This document shows positions 48,101 through 59,383 of a DNA stretch of 64,000 nucleotides, piece by piece. Made by a program: the position numbers and the translations under genes. Below the pieces are notes generated by a model, which saw nothing but the letters and a program-made list of their open reading frames with translations, ran no database searches and had not been told where the DNA came from. The stretch spans positions 62,001 to 126,000 of the forward strand of contig CDMY01000336.1 in the NCBI GenBank assembly GCA_001179505.1. The letters are read 5' to 3'. The DNA is from Vitrella brassicaformis (Eukaryota > Sar > Vitrellaceae). How positions within the stretch are numbered: the first letter of the stretch is position 1; each line of letters opens with the position of its first letter.

Positions 48101-49553
48101 GACACAGGACAGGCAAGCCACAAGACACACACACACACAAAGACACACACAAAATACATTGCTGTGCTCTCGCCGGCCCGTGTAGGTGTGTGTGTACCTC
48201 TCTAAGGATGCGCTGAAATTCCGTTGTGGCCCTGTAGCACTTGTCCAGCAGGGCATCGAGCTGGGTGACAGTGAGTTGGGCGTCCAGCTGGTCCCAGTCG
48301 AGCAGGTGACGGCACCGCGCCGTCTCCTCAAGGGTGATCGCTGCCGCATCGTCTTCCTCCCCCTCCAGCCCACCGTCATCCTCACCGTCGTGCTGATTCT
48401 CCTCGTCTATCGTCTCCCCCTCCACTCCGTGCTGATCCTCCTCGTCTATCGTCTCCTCCTCCACCCCGTTCGTCATCCCAGCACCATGACCGTTGTCAGC
48501 CCGATCGTGGCCCAGGGTATCGTTGGTCATCCGAGCCTCCCCGCGCCCCTCTTGCCCATCCTCTGGTCCAGGACCCACCCCCTCTCCATCACCCTCTCCC
48601 TCTCCGTCTCCCTCCATCCCGCTCTCGCCATCACCCTCGCTGTGGCCATTCACCATCTCCTCCTGGGCGTCCGCATCGCCGTGTTGCCGCCTGGCGGCCT
48701 CCCGCTTGGCGGCCTCCCGCTTGGCGGCTTCCTGCCTGGCGATATTTCGCTTTTCTGACTCGGTGAGGGGGAAGTCGTCCATGAAGTCTGGGTCCCGGAG
48801 CCTGTGGAGCATGCAGAGAAAATCCCACCCAGAGGGAGGTGCCGGGACGGGTGGGCATGGCACACGAGGACATAGCACACGAGGGCCAGGCGATGGTGTG
48901 TTGGCTGTCGCTGCGATGGTGCTGGCGGGGTCCGCGCCCTCGATGTGCTGGGCCAGCTTGTCTTCCGACATAGGGAAGCCATGGTTGATGAGTTCGGAAA
49001 GAATGCGGAAACGAAGAGGGTCTCCGAACATGCGCAGATGACTGATGAGCTGGCACCACATGTGCTCGCGGTGCCAGTCGTTAACCTGTAGCAAAGTGCA
49101 TGACAAACACGAGTCCGTCAAGGGCATGTGGCGTCGATGCGGCCATGGAAGCTTACACGTCTCATCCTCTGCGTCACTGTCAACATGGATTGGACACGAC
49201 GTCGAATGTGGGCTGTCTGCAGCGAGAATACCAGTGCAAATGAGGACGTCTGTCGACGTTCCCCCTTTCCTTTCGCCCTCACCCATATCTTCATATCCCG
49301 CAACATTTTCCTCTCGCGCTCGGGCAATTCCAGCAAACGAACCTGTGATATGCATCGAATCGGATGGACTCTTTCTCTGTCGCCCTCCCCTTCCTTCCTG
49401 CGCTGGTGATTGGTGTCTTACTGGCTTGGTCCTCTCCAAATCGTTGCCTTCAGACCCTTGGCCTTCATCCGACTCACGCCTCGCTTCACGCCGACGGGCC
49501 GGGCCCGGGGTAGGTTCTAGGTCCACGGGTCTGCGCTCGTTGATGGTGTCCAT
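45115..49553 (-). CDS. Large low-complexity/coiled-coil protein, unknown
   Basis: ATG 49553 (MDTINERRPVDLEPTPGP), TGA 45115-45117. Exon 1 is an acidic/basic disordered region. Exon 2 (49085-48200) has a compact segment WCQLISHLRMFGDPLRFRI ... HGFPMSEDKLAQH, then LTESEKRNIARQEAAKREAA, a Glu/Asp/Gly-rich stretch and WDQLDAQLTVTQLDALLDK. Short exons follow (GKAAEEIFDTDELEGFDT; VDIPEVDFLTEAGETS; MKDVERLNRELKGEEGQIP). A leucine/lysine coiled coil comes next (NEKLKKEKKELDELVNDL, about 47600-47480). Two long Pro/Ser/Gln-rich exons and a basic tail end the protein. The ALPVAEAS-type unit is repeated at 47340-47420. A scaffold role is plausible; no family recognised. Divergent from the SERAC1-like gene. 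Confidence 0.65.
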
Positions 49554-49948
49554 TATTACTGCGATGCGACAATCGTTGCAACGTTGACAGCAGAATCTAC
49601 CACCCCAGAGTGTTTAGAGCGCATGTGTTTAATGGTCGGTTTGTCGATCTACGGAAGTTGGCCAAAAAACTATCGTTCACCGGGAGCCAGTGAAGTCAGC
49701 ATGCCTACCATGCTTGCTGTCTACACGCCTGTCTCTACCTCCTGCTTCTACTTCATTCTCGTTTTAAACCAGATCGATTGAGGATCGAATTTCTGTTTTT
49801 CTCGAATCTACCAAATTCGTTTGTTGGTTTTATCGCCTGGATTCCTTTCCAGTGTGATCACACACACATTGATGCAGAAAAACATAGTTTGACTTGCGAG
49901 CTTGAGCTCGCAGAAGAGTCCATTTGTCCATGAGCACACTCTTCGATT
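49554..49948. promoter_or_regulatory. Divergent promoter region
   Basis: 395 bp between divergent start codons. Its AT content is visibly higher than the surroundings (49600-49920), with a run of T/A-rich motifs near 49780-49830. Promoter role inferred. Confidence 0.45.
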
Positions 49949-52900
49949 ATGTGGCATCTGCGGCTGTTGTGCCTCATCGCGACGGCTTCAAGCATCAACC
50001 AGAGAGCACCCTGGGCCTTCAGGGGTCACCATCATGTGCTGATCTGCCAACACAGGCACCGCAGACTGAGAGCCCAGCATCCGCGAGTGTGGATGGGCGA
50101 CGTTAGCGGCGAAGGGGTGGGCAGAATGACCACCATGGAGGGACAGACCAGGCAAGGCGGCCCATCCCCCGTCCCGAAAGAATGGAAGACTCTCTCAGAT
50201 GGTGAGCAAGATCCCACAATCAGGCAGATCTTCCATGCAATTGCATTGCTGATGTTGGTGCATCTATATCATGCGCAGGTGTGTATCTGATGCATCCGAC
50301 GCGTGACGACCCCTTCGATGCGGCTCAGGATGATGCCGACGTCACCGGCGACGCGCCCTTGACAGATCAGGACATCGACATCGTTTTTATACACGGGTAA
50401 CGACACACAAGACAACACAGGCAGACAGGAGCATTGGGCGCAGACGAAAGCCATCTGTATTGTGATGTGTTGCATATCCCTTCATTTGTCAGGTTGCAGG
50501 GCAGCGCCGCCAAGACCTGGCGCCAGATCAGGCCGTCGCAGATGAGTGACGATGATGCGGCCTTGACGGACCCATCCGCCCCGCTCTCCCCCACATCCAC
50601 GGGCCGCAACGGTCGACCGCGGCGGCGCCGCCCCCCTCCCCCAGCCATTTATGTCACTTTGGAAGACCTGCAGAGGGAGGCGGAGATGCATGACGACGAC
50701 GGCGATTTGAAACAGGATGTTGGTGAAGCGGCAGATCGAGATGCGATGCCGGCATCTGCCGCCGACACACCAGAGGATGACGTGGAGCTGCAGACAGATG
50801 ACGAGGATGCGGCTGAGAAGGCGAGGAGGGGACGAAGGCTTCGTTTCCCTCGCTTCAACATCCGGCTGTCCCCATCCTTTGCTCGCGCCCTCCTGCGGCT
50901 GCCCTCGGCTCTCACCAAGGACCAAACACGCCAGAAGACAGCGAGAAGGGCCAATCGCAACCCGTCCTCTAGCCCCCTGCTGCTTGATGACGTTCAAGAC
51001 ACCACGGCGTCATCGAGCGGCGATGAGAGCCGCGCTCTGGCCGTGACTGAGGAGATGAGGGCCATGATCTCCTCACTGGAGCAGGGGATGCAAGAATCAG
51101 ATGAGGAGGACGCCGAGACTGATGGACGCCCCTATGTGCCCCTCTCCGGCAACTTTCTCGATGATCCCTTCGTGCCAGAGGACAACAGCACCCTGGAGCT
51201 CGGCAGCAGGGCCCAGCCAACGGAGAGCGAAGCATCGTCATCCCCTCCCAAGCCCCGTCCACCTCCCGGCCCTCCGTTGAAGCGTTTCTGGTCTGCCGTG
51301 ACGGACGCCTTGCGTCAGCGACAGCGCGCTGGAATGAGTCCGTCTCGTCGAAAGGCACTGGTGCGGGAGGCGTTGAAGAAGGGCATAGAGGAGGAGGAGA
51401 TGCGGGCACAGCAGAGGGACGTGACCGTCAGGAAGGACCCAAAGTCACAGTAAGTCAGGGGAGGGGCTAGAGAGAAGTCGGGGCTGGTGGATGACGGTGA
51501 GAGAGGAGCGAGGCGTTGCGTTCGTCGTTTTTGGATGTGTATGTTGCAGGACGTTTGTACACTGGCCCGCCCGCTTTATCCCTGAGGACTTCCCCGGAGC
51601 AAGGATCATCGCTGTCGATTACGACGTATGTGACGCACACGTGACCTGATTCCTATCTGTCATTGTGCCATTCCTTCCGCGCGGTCAGGCTCCGATGTTC
51701 CGTGACCGGAGGCCCCGCAGGCAGCTCCCCAACCCGCGGCAGAGCCAACCAGCCAACGTGACGGCTGCAGAGAACAGCAGTGCCCAAGACACGTCGACGC
51801 CCTCCCCGCCGACCGCGGCCCCTCTCACGACACTCACGGCATCCCCTCCCTGGGCCGTTCACCAGGGGAGCCAGCGGTCCGCGAGGGCAAAGGGCCTGGC
51901 CCACATACGCCCCCCTTCTCCCCCGCTCTCGTTCAGACCCCCTCCGCCCCAGAAAACGCCTGTGCTCGACCTCAGGGGACCGGCGATGCGCTTCGGGGGC
52001 TGGCGAAACCCACTCAGGGATCGCACCAATGCCACCCAAGACGCCCAGCCGGTGAAGGAGAGGCGGGGCCACCGGCGGCAGTCAGCCGAGGCGGATCGAC
52101 TTACTTTGAATCAGCTGTCGGACGATCTTCTGGCCCGGCTGCAGGCGGCTGGTGTGGGCAGGAATGGGAGGGGTGTGGTGCTGGTTGGTCACTCATTGGG
52201 AGGGCTGCTTGCAAAGAGCCTTGTGGTCAAGGACAAGGTCAGCACGGTCACAAACGAAGAAATACCATTCGTCTGAATCATCCGCTCGCTTCCTTTGTTG
52301 TGGCGCATCAGGGTCTTCGTGAGAGCGTGCGTGGCGTTCTCTTCTACGGCGTGCCGCACTTGGGTGCGCCAATCGCGAGCATGCCCCGAGTGTTCCGGCC
52401 CATGTTCTCGCAGATAGTGCAGCAGCTGCGGCCCAACCGTGAGCTGCTCTTCCTCAACAACGCATTCAGAGACATCGCACTACAACAAGGTGTGCATGTG
52501 GGTGGGAAGGTGGTCTCACGACTGATACGCCACGCCCCTCTGCATACGATACGTATGCGTGTGTGTGTGTGACCGTAGGGATCGAGACGATATCGGTGGC
52601 TGAGTCGCGGCCCACCCGTCTGCCTTTCAACCAGCTGGATTTTGTGGTCCCGGTAAACTATGCCTATCCGCGGGTGGGCGAGCTGTGTGTGGTGGGCGAG
52701 GCCGACCACATCGAGGTCTGCAAGGCCGCCGCCAAAGACGGAGACGCCAGATACGAGACGCTCAGAGACCTAATCACACGGGTAAGAGATCTCCGTGTGG
52801 GTGCCCACACGCCAGGCAACTCATGTTTGCGGATGGCTGTCTGTAACTTCAGGCGTTGGAGCCGCAGGAGTCATCCAGAGATCGGCTGCTCCTCCCACTG

Positions 52901-53158
52901 GTGTTCACCTCACGAGCAGACCGGAGTACAAACAATAGGCCAACCGCCGCGCAACCACTGGAGGCGACGGACACCACATCATCGAGTGTGTCAGGAGAGA
53001 GCAGCGAAGATAGCGAGAGGGAAGCGGGTCGGCTGGAGGCGTTGCGCAGGCGTCTGTTCCGGATGCGGCGTGGCGATGGCGATGGCGATGAGGGAGAGGA
53101 TGAAGACAGCGGTGCGCGGGACGACCGGCCTGCATCGAGGCCGCTGGTTCTGCGGTGA
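49949..53158 (+). CDS. SERAC1-like alpha/beta serine hydrolase
   Basis: Exons 49949-50201, 50279-50396, 50493-51449, 51550-51625, 51689-52237, 52312-52489, 52579-52791, 52853-53158 (TGA). The start gives a short hydrophobic leader (MWHLRLLCLIATASSI). The core reads DIDIVFIHGLQGSAAKTWRQ (oxyanion loop), FPGARIIAVDYD, the nucleophile elbow VVLVGHSLGGLLAKSL (Ser at about 52192), VLFYGVPHLGAP, and a late His in GEADHIEVCK that fits the catalytic His. This order matches SERAC1/DUF676-type lipases, which in animals remodel phosphatidylglycerol. Two large insertions separate the motifs: about 310 acidic/Arg-rich residues after the HG motif and about 130 Pro-rich residues before GHSLGG. The C-terminal tail is Asp/Glu/Gly-rich. 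Substrate unknown. Confidence 0.8.
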
Positions 53159-54167
53159 CTGGTGGATGAGGCATGAGTGCAGAGGTCTGTCTAGAGAGGG
53201 TGCCGTCTGTTCGGTTGTGTCAATATGCATAGCCTGCCTAGGTAGGTAGCTCAAGTAGAACTATGAGTGAGGCGCGAGGGTCAGCCTGCCAGCCAGCCAT
53301 CTATCCATGCAGCTGTGTCAGCTAGTGCATGTGTGTGTACGGTAGGGTATGGTGTGGTGTGGCGTGGCGTGGCGCTGCATATGTAATCTAATCTGGCGGC
53401 ACGTGTATGCGCTTGAATGAATGTGTATATCCCGAAGGGATGAGATGAGGAGCGCGTCAGTCTTTTGCAACGGCTGACATGTCAGTGAGAGGTGGATAAA
53501 GAAAGGGCGAGGGCCGTGTGTGTTTGGTGTGATGGATTGATGCGATGCATGTCATGATACACACTGTGTGTGGTGTTGTGCTACTCTCTGCAGAGAGAGA
53601 GATCGGGTGAGCTGTACAGATGGACAGACAGACAGATGACGACTGCCTGGCGTGGCGTGGGGTTCGGCTGACTGACATGATTCACTGATTGATTGACTGA
53701 TGCGTTTGGACCCCTCATGGTACTCCATTGACTGAGTGAAAGCAATGGCCTGTTTGCAATCACAAGAGGCAACGAACTGATAGCATGAGAGCTTCGTACA
53801 CCCCGGGGTGGGCGGAATCGCCACACGGAGCGCCGCACGGAGGGGAAGCCTTCTCCTTATCGAACAGCCCCTTCAAAAGCACTCCTCACTCATCGCGTTG
53901 GGGCCTCGCAACAAGCACGAGCTTTGATTCGATCGCCGCTTGTGAGAAGAGGGAAAGAGCGAGGAAAGCGCTCACCGAGACCGGCTTGGAGCCATGGAGG
54001 CAGATCCAGCCCGCCCTGTCCGGTGAACCATCCCCTTGCCTCTTCTTCGGCCTCTGGCAGCTATTTTCTTCTGCTGGACGTCAGGGGCTCTCTACAAGCG
54101 GCATCCATCAGGTTGCTGCTTGGATCCAACCAGCATCAATCTCATCGCCTGAGCAGGAGCCAGAAGG
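53159..54167. other. Intergenic
   Basis: 3' flank of the hydrolase gene, GTGGC(G/A) short repeats (53345-53375) and unique sequence. An unspliced frame at 53785-54171 lacks support, but an upstream exon of the RRM gene within 53900-54160 cannot be excluded. Confidence 0.4.
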
Positions 54168-57100
54168 ATGAGCCTCTCGTATCGTATCGGGCCTTCCCTC
54201 CCTCCCTCCCACCAGCGGAGTGGTGACGGTTCCCAGCTGGCTACGTCGTCCCCCATCTCTGCAGGCGGCAGTATGTCCATCGACTCATCGCAGGCCAGCC
54301 TGGCCATGGCCGCTGCTGCTGCCACCATGCCCGGCTACCCCATGCCCACACACCCACACTCACCGCCACACTCCCGGCTCCCCGTGGCCACCCCGGGCGG
54401 GCAGACGCCTCTGACGCACGACAACAGCATGACGGCTCAGAAGCGGCAGGGTGTGGGTGTCAACACGCCGCCGGGTCGTGTGCTGCTGATTCGCAACTTG
54501 CCGCGGGACGTCAGCGAGTTGGAGATCAAGGAGGCCTTCTCGCCATTCACCATGGGGCGGGCACTCAGGATGTCCCTCAACCTGAGTGCTGGACAGGCGC
54601 TCGTAGAGTTCCCGGTATGTGGGAGGAGGGTGGAGGGAGGAGGGTGGAGGGAGGAGGGTGGAGGGAGGAAGGAACAGTCTCCATGAACCCACCCACCATA
54701 CACAAGATGTCTGTCATGTGCCATGTGATCAGGACGGGCCGGCTGCGTCGGCTGCGCTGGCTCAGGTGCGTCAGGGCGGTGTGGTGATCCGCGGGTGCAC
54801 CATCCAGGGCGGCTACCGGACGCCCAAGCCTGTGGAGACCAACCAGGAGCGCAGCGCCGATTGCCGCATCCTGCTCGTCACCGTCACCAACTTGCAGTAC
54901 GCCGTCGAGATCGACGCATTAGAGCGCATCTTCTCCAGATACGGATTCGTCGACAAGGTCAGTGGACACACACACCATCACAACAAAGCAGCTTGCCTTC
55001 ATTCGTGTCTGTGGTTTCTTATGTGTTGCAGATAGTGTTGTTTCAGAAGGTGCAGGGGACGATGCGTGCGTGGATTCAGTTCCAGAGCAGCATTGACGCC
55101 GCCCAGGCCCTCGCACAAGTCAACGGACGCAACATGTACGACGGATGCAACACCCTGCAGGTAGGTACACACACACGACAGGGAGGCAACGACCACACAA
55201 GATCCACTGGGTAGGTGCAATCAAGGTTGGTGCCTTTTCTGCTGTCTCTCCCACTGGCTGCAGGTTCAGCTCTCTGACATGACGGAGCTCTGGGTGAAGG
55301 ACAAGCGCAACAAGGGCCGCGACTCCACCGCACACGCCGTGCCCATTGCTGGTGACCCGCCACGCACACACACCCAGTGCTGATGTCGATGTCACATGTG
55401 ATCTGGTGTGTGGATCAGGTGTGGCTGGCTATCCCACAGCTCCTGGCGGCGTGCACCTGATGCCCCCAGGCGACTCCACCTATGCGCCACCACCACCAAT
55501 GGTACGTAACGACACAACACACGAGACGAAAAGGCAATGTGGGCTCATCTCTCTCTGTCCTTTTTGTTGGGTCACCAGGGCATGCCCCCGCAGGACATGA
55601 GTGCCAAGAAGCGTAGAAGCGTAGACATCAGCCATGCTGGTGGTGATGGTGGTGGTGGTGGACACAGTGGAGGTACGCAAAGCATCAGCTGCTGTTGGTG
55701 GACTGCACATCGTCATGACTGTCCTGTGCTGTGTGGTGCCTTCAGGTGGCTCGATTGGTGTGGGTGGTGCTGCGGCAGAGTCACAGCAGCAGCATGAGGG
55801 GGGCGGCAGCTCACTGTCGGCAGGTCTGACGGCCTCCATGCAGCACCCCCAGCAGCAGCAGCACCCCGTGTGGTTCGTCTGCGCGCACCGCGGCAGCGAT
55901 TTTCTGCTGCGGGATGTGCTGCGTCTGAGGAAGACGTGCACCTGGGCGAGAGGCCTCTTCGGAGCGCCTCAGCTGCGGCAGCTGCTCAGCCAATGGACAA
56001 CAGCCAATGAACTCAGCACACAGGCGGGGCTGCGACGGACGGCCAACGGACAGCAGCTGGTGACATTCGACCAGCAGCAGATGGGTGGTGACCTGTTGGC
56101 GGCGCTGTGTGTGACGGAGGAGGGCGGCTGGAGTGAGATGAGCGAGGCGATCGAGCTGGCGGGGCAGTGCGGCAACTGCCAGCTGCCTGTGAGCATCACT
56201 GCCGCCGATCTGCACCAACACCCAAACAAGACGGTAGGCCAACCGACCGAGGGAGGGAGGGAGGGACCATGGCTCTCAATCGGTGTGTGGTGTGTTGATG
56301 TGTTGTGTGTGCAGGCGTATTTGGCCGATCCCCGTGTGTTGGCTCAGGTCAAGATGGTCGGCCGCCACATCGACTTCGGCGACGGCGTGACCTTCCAGCT
56401 CTTCCACCACGGCAACACAGTGCGGGCCATCAAGGATGAGGGCGACTTCGAGATCGACATCGACACTTCCCTCCCTCCCAACCACCCCTACCAGCAGCAC
56501 CGACAGCCGCACGACCCGCCAGTCCGCAGCAGAATCACATATTCCCACCAGGGCTGGCAGCCGCCGCTGTTTCATGTCGACTCCGCATCTGTGTCGTCGT
56601 GTGTCAAGAAGATCGTCCTCAACCACTTCAGGGGGACTCACCAGATCAACAGCACTTGCCGTAATATCGACAGGTGAGGCGGGGCATCACTGTGTCAGGG
56701 CACTGCCACGACACACGAGATGTATGTGTGTCTTCATTGGTCAGGCATATCGACAACGGCCGGCTGGACACCCTCATGACACAGTCCCCCCACACACCAG
56801 TGGAGAGATGCACCACCACCACATCGGAGTGGTCAGCTATCGNNNNNNNNNNNNNNNNNNNNNNNNNNNNNNNNNNNNNNNNNNNNNNNNNNNNNNNNNN
56901 NNNNNNNNNNNNNNNNNNNNNNNNNNNNNNNNNNNNNNNNNNNNNNNNNNNNNNNNNNNNNNNNNNNNNNNNNNNNNNNNNNNNNNNNNNNNNNNNNNNN
57001 NNNNNNNNNNNNNNNNNNNNNNNNNNNNNNNNNNNNNNNNNNNNNNNNNNNNNNNNNNNNNNNNNNNNNNNNNNNNNNNNNNNNNNNNNNNNNNNNNNNN

Positions 57101-58333
57101 NNNNNNNNNNNNNNNNNNNNNNNNNNNNNNNNNNNNNNNNNNCCTCTTCGGAGCGCCTCAGCTGCGGCAGCTGCTCAGCCAATGGACAACAGCCAATGAA
57201 CTCAGCACACAGGCGGGGCTGCGACGGACGGCCAACGGACAGCAGCTGGTGACATTCGACCAGCAGCAGATGGGTGGTGACCTGTTGGCGGCGCTGTGTG
57301 TGACGGAGGAGGGCGGCTGGAGTGAGATGAGCGAGGCGATCGAGCTGGCGGGGCAGTGCGGCAACTGCCAGCTGCCTGTGAGCATCACTGCCGCCGATCT
57401 GCACCAACACCCAAACAAGACGGTAGGCCAACCGACCGAGGGAGGGAGGGAGGGACCATGGCTCTCAATCGGTGTGTGGTGTGTTGATGTGTTGTGTGTG
57501 CAGGCGTATTTGGCCGATCCCCGTGTGTTGGCTCAGGTCAAGATGGTCGGCCGCCACATCGACTTCGGCGACGGCGTGACCTTCCAGCTCTTCCACCACG
57601 GCAACACAGTGCGGGCCATCAAGGATGAGGGCGACTTCGAGATCGACATCGACACTTCCCTCCCTCCCAACCACCCCTACCAGCAGCACCGACAGCCGCA
57701 CGACCCGCCAGTCCGCAGCAGAATCACATATTCCCACCAGGGCTGGCAGCCGCCGCTGTTTCATGTCGACTCCGCATCTGTGTCGTCGTGTGTCAAGAAG
57801 ATCGTCCTCAACCACTTCAGGGGGACTCACCAGATCAACAGCACTTGCCGTAATATCGACAGGTGAGGCGGGGCATCACTGTGTCAGGGCACTGCCACGA
57901 CACACGAGATGTATGTGTGTCTTCATTGGTCAGGCATATCGACAACGGCCGGCTGGACACCCTCATGACACAGTCCCCCCACACACCAGTGGAGAGATGC
58001 ACCACCACCACATCGGAGTGGTCAGCTATCGGCTTCACTTACCGTCGTCTCGTGTTGACCAACACTGGCCACCCGTTCGTCGCGTGGATCAACGTCAACG
58101 AGCACACCAACACCGGTCAGCCCAGCCCGGCACAGCAAGGGAGGAGGGAATGCGGTGCCACTCTCATCTCTGTGCTCTCCCGTCATCTGTTTGCAGTGGG
58201 TGTGGAGGTCTGCACCACCGAGTCGGCTGTGTGTGGTGTGGGTGTCCCCTTCAAGGATCGCTTCCCGCAGACCACTCGGCTGGCGAGTGCGGTGCTGGGG
58301 CCCGTCATCTCACAGAGGATCATCGACCAATAG
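54168..58333 (+). CDS. PTB-like RRM protein fused to repeated module, copy C
   Basis: Exons 54168-54614, 54733-54957, 55032-55160, 55264-55351, 55419-55501, 55579-55672, 55746-56233, 56314-56673, 56745-56842 then gap; the rest is at 58032-58333 (stop 58331-58333). RRM1 is RVLLIRNLPRDVSELEIKEA ... GQALVEFPDGPAASAAL. RRM2 is CRILLVTVTNLQYAVEIDAL ... FSRYGFVDKIVLFQK ... MYDGCNTLQVQLSDMTELWV, close in pattern to RRM2 of PTB/hnRNP L (pyrimidine-tract RNA binding, splicing control). A Gly/Pro linker (GVAGYPTAPGGVHLMPPGDS) follows, and exon 6 runs from it straight into the module (AKKRRSVDIS). All phases fit, so a chimeric protein is predicted. I take 57143-58031 as a duplicate of 55954-56842 (see gap). 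Confidence 0.7.
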
Positions 58334-58660
58334 ACAGCTGAGGTATGTCTGCATCAAACACGACTGAGACGAGCAGCAGATGCGCTCACGACTTACGCAA
58401 TGGTGTCTGTGTCTTTCCATGTGTGTGTCAGGGTGGGCGACGGTGTTGGCCTTGGAGCGATCCGCCCGACATACTCTCTCTGGACGGATGTGTGGGCGGT
58501 AGATAGATAGAGGGGGGCGGGTGGGGACTTCCTCTCGTGGCGTGTGCTGTCTGCTGTGGTACTAGCTGATGGATGGATGGATGGATGGTCTGCCTCTCCC
58601 TAATGTCCGCGTGTTTGTTCACACCAGTGTGTCTCTTCGGCTGGCTCGCTCGTCCCTTTC
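55579..58660 (+). repeat. Repeated gene module, copy C (with 3' flank)
   Basis: Same exon/intron order as copies A and B. It is B-like up to about 56572 (GWQPPLF) and A-like from HVDSASVSS onward, including an intron (56674-56744) that is base-identical in A. The 3' flank 58334-58660 matches those of A and B. Confidence 0.9.
56843..57142. other. Assembly gap (300 N)
   Basis: The gap sits between two identical blocks, 55954-56842 and 57143-58031 (offset 1189, 889 bp). This suggests that contig ends overlap rather than flank missing sequence. Confidence 0.97.
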
Positions 58661-59383
58661 TGTCTGTCTGTCTGTCTGTCTACTCCGCCCCTCCCCTCCC
58701 ATTGCCCCCACTCATGTGCATTGGCCGACCAGACCGGTGAGGTGTGGGTGGGTCGGAGAGAGTGGACAGACAGCAGCAGAGGGGAGATGGGCAAATACAG
58801 CAAGGCACACACACGGTGGCCTGATTGAAGTGCGAGGGCAGTAGGTGCCGATGCGGTCGGCGAGCGCAAACAGACAGACAACAGACAGACAGACAGACAG
58901 ATGGAATGATGAACGTATCTAGCTGCATTGAGTGAGAGAAACTGTGTGCATATCGGCTGGGGGATGTGTGTGTTCGTATGGCTGAATGCCTGGCTGTTGC
59001 AACGAGTGAATAGCCTTAGCTAAGCTGACCGCATCCATCCGAAGCGCACCACACACACGGTGTCTGTACACATTATCTGTCTGTCTGTCTCTCGACGCCG
59101 CTCGGTGGCCGGCGGACAGGGAGCAGCACAACGTCAATCCATTGGCAGGCACGGTCTATGCACCCACACACACATCACATACAAAAGGGAACACCCGCCA
59201 CACACACATCTGTCTGTCTGTCTGTCTGCCCCTCTCTCTGCCAGCTGCTAATTGACTGCACAAAACACAAACACCGAACAGCTGGCATGAAGACAGACGG
59301 GGAGGCAGGCAGGCAGGCAGGCCAGAGTGCACGCCAGCCACTAGCTAAGCTAACTAACGATCTACAAACAGGCAGCGAGAGCG
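58334..59383. other. Intergenic
   Basis: 58334-58740 is the 3' flank shared with module copies A and B. The rest is microsatellite-rich (GACA at 58875-58900; GGCA at 59300-59325). No gene seen. Confidence 0.6.

Noticed and set aside
57143-58031. Independent fourth copy of the module
   Set aside because: Base-identical to 55954-56842 across an N gap of fixed size; best explained as an unmerged contig overlap.
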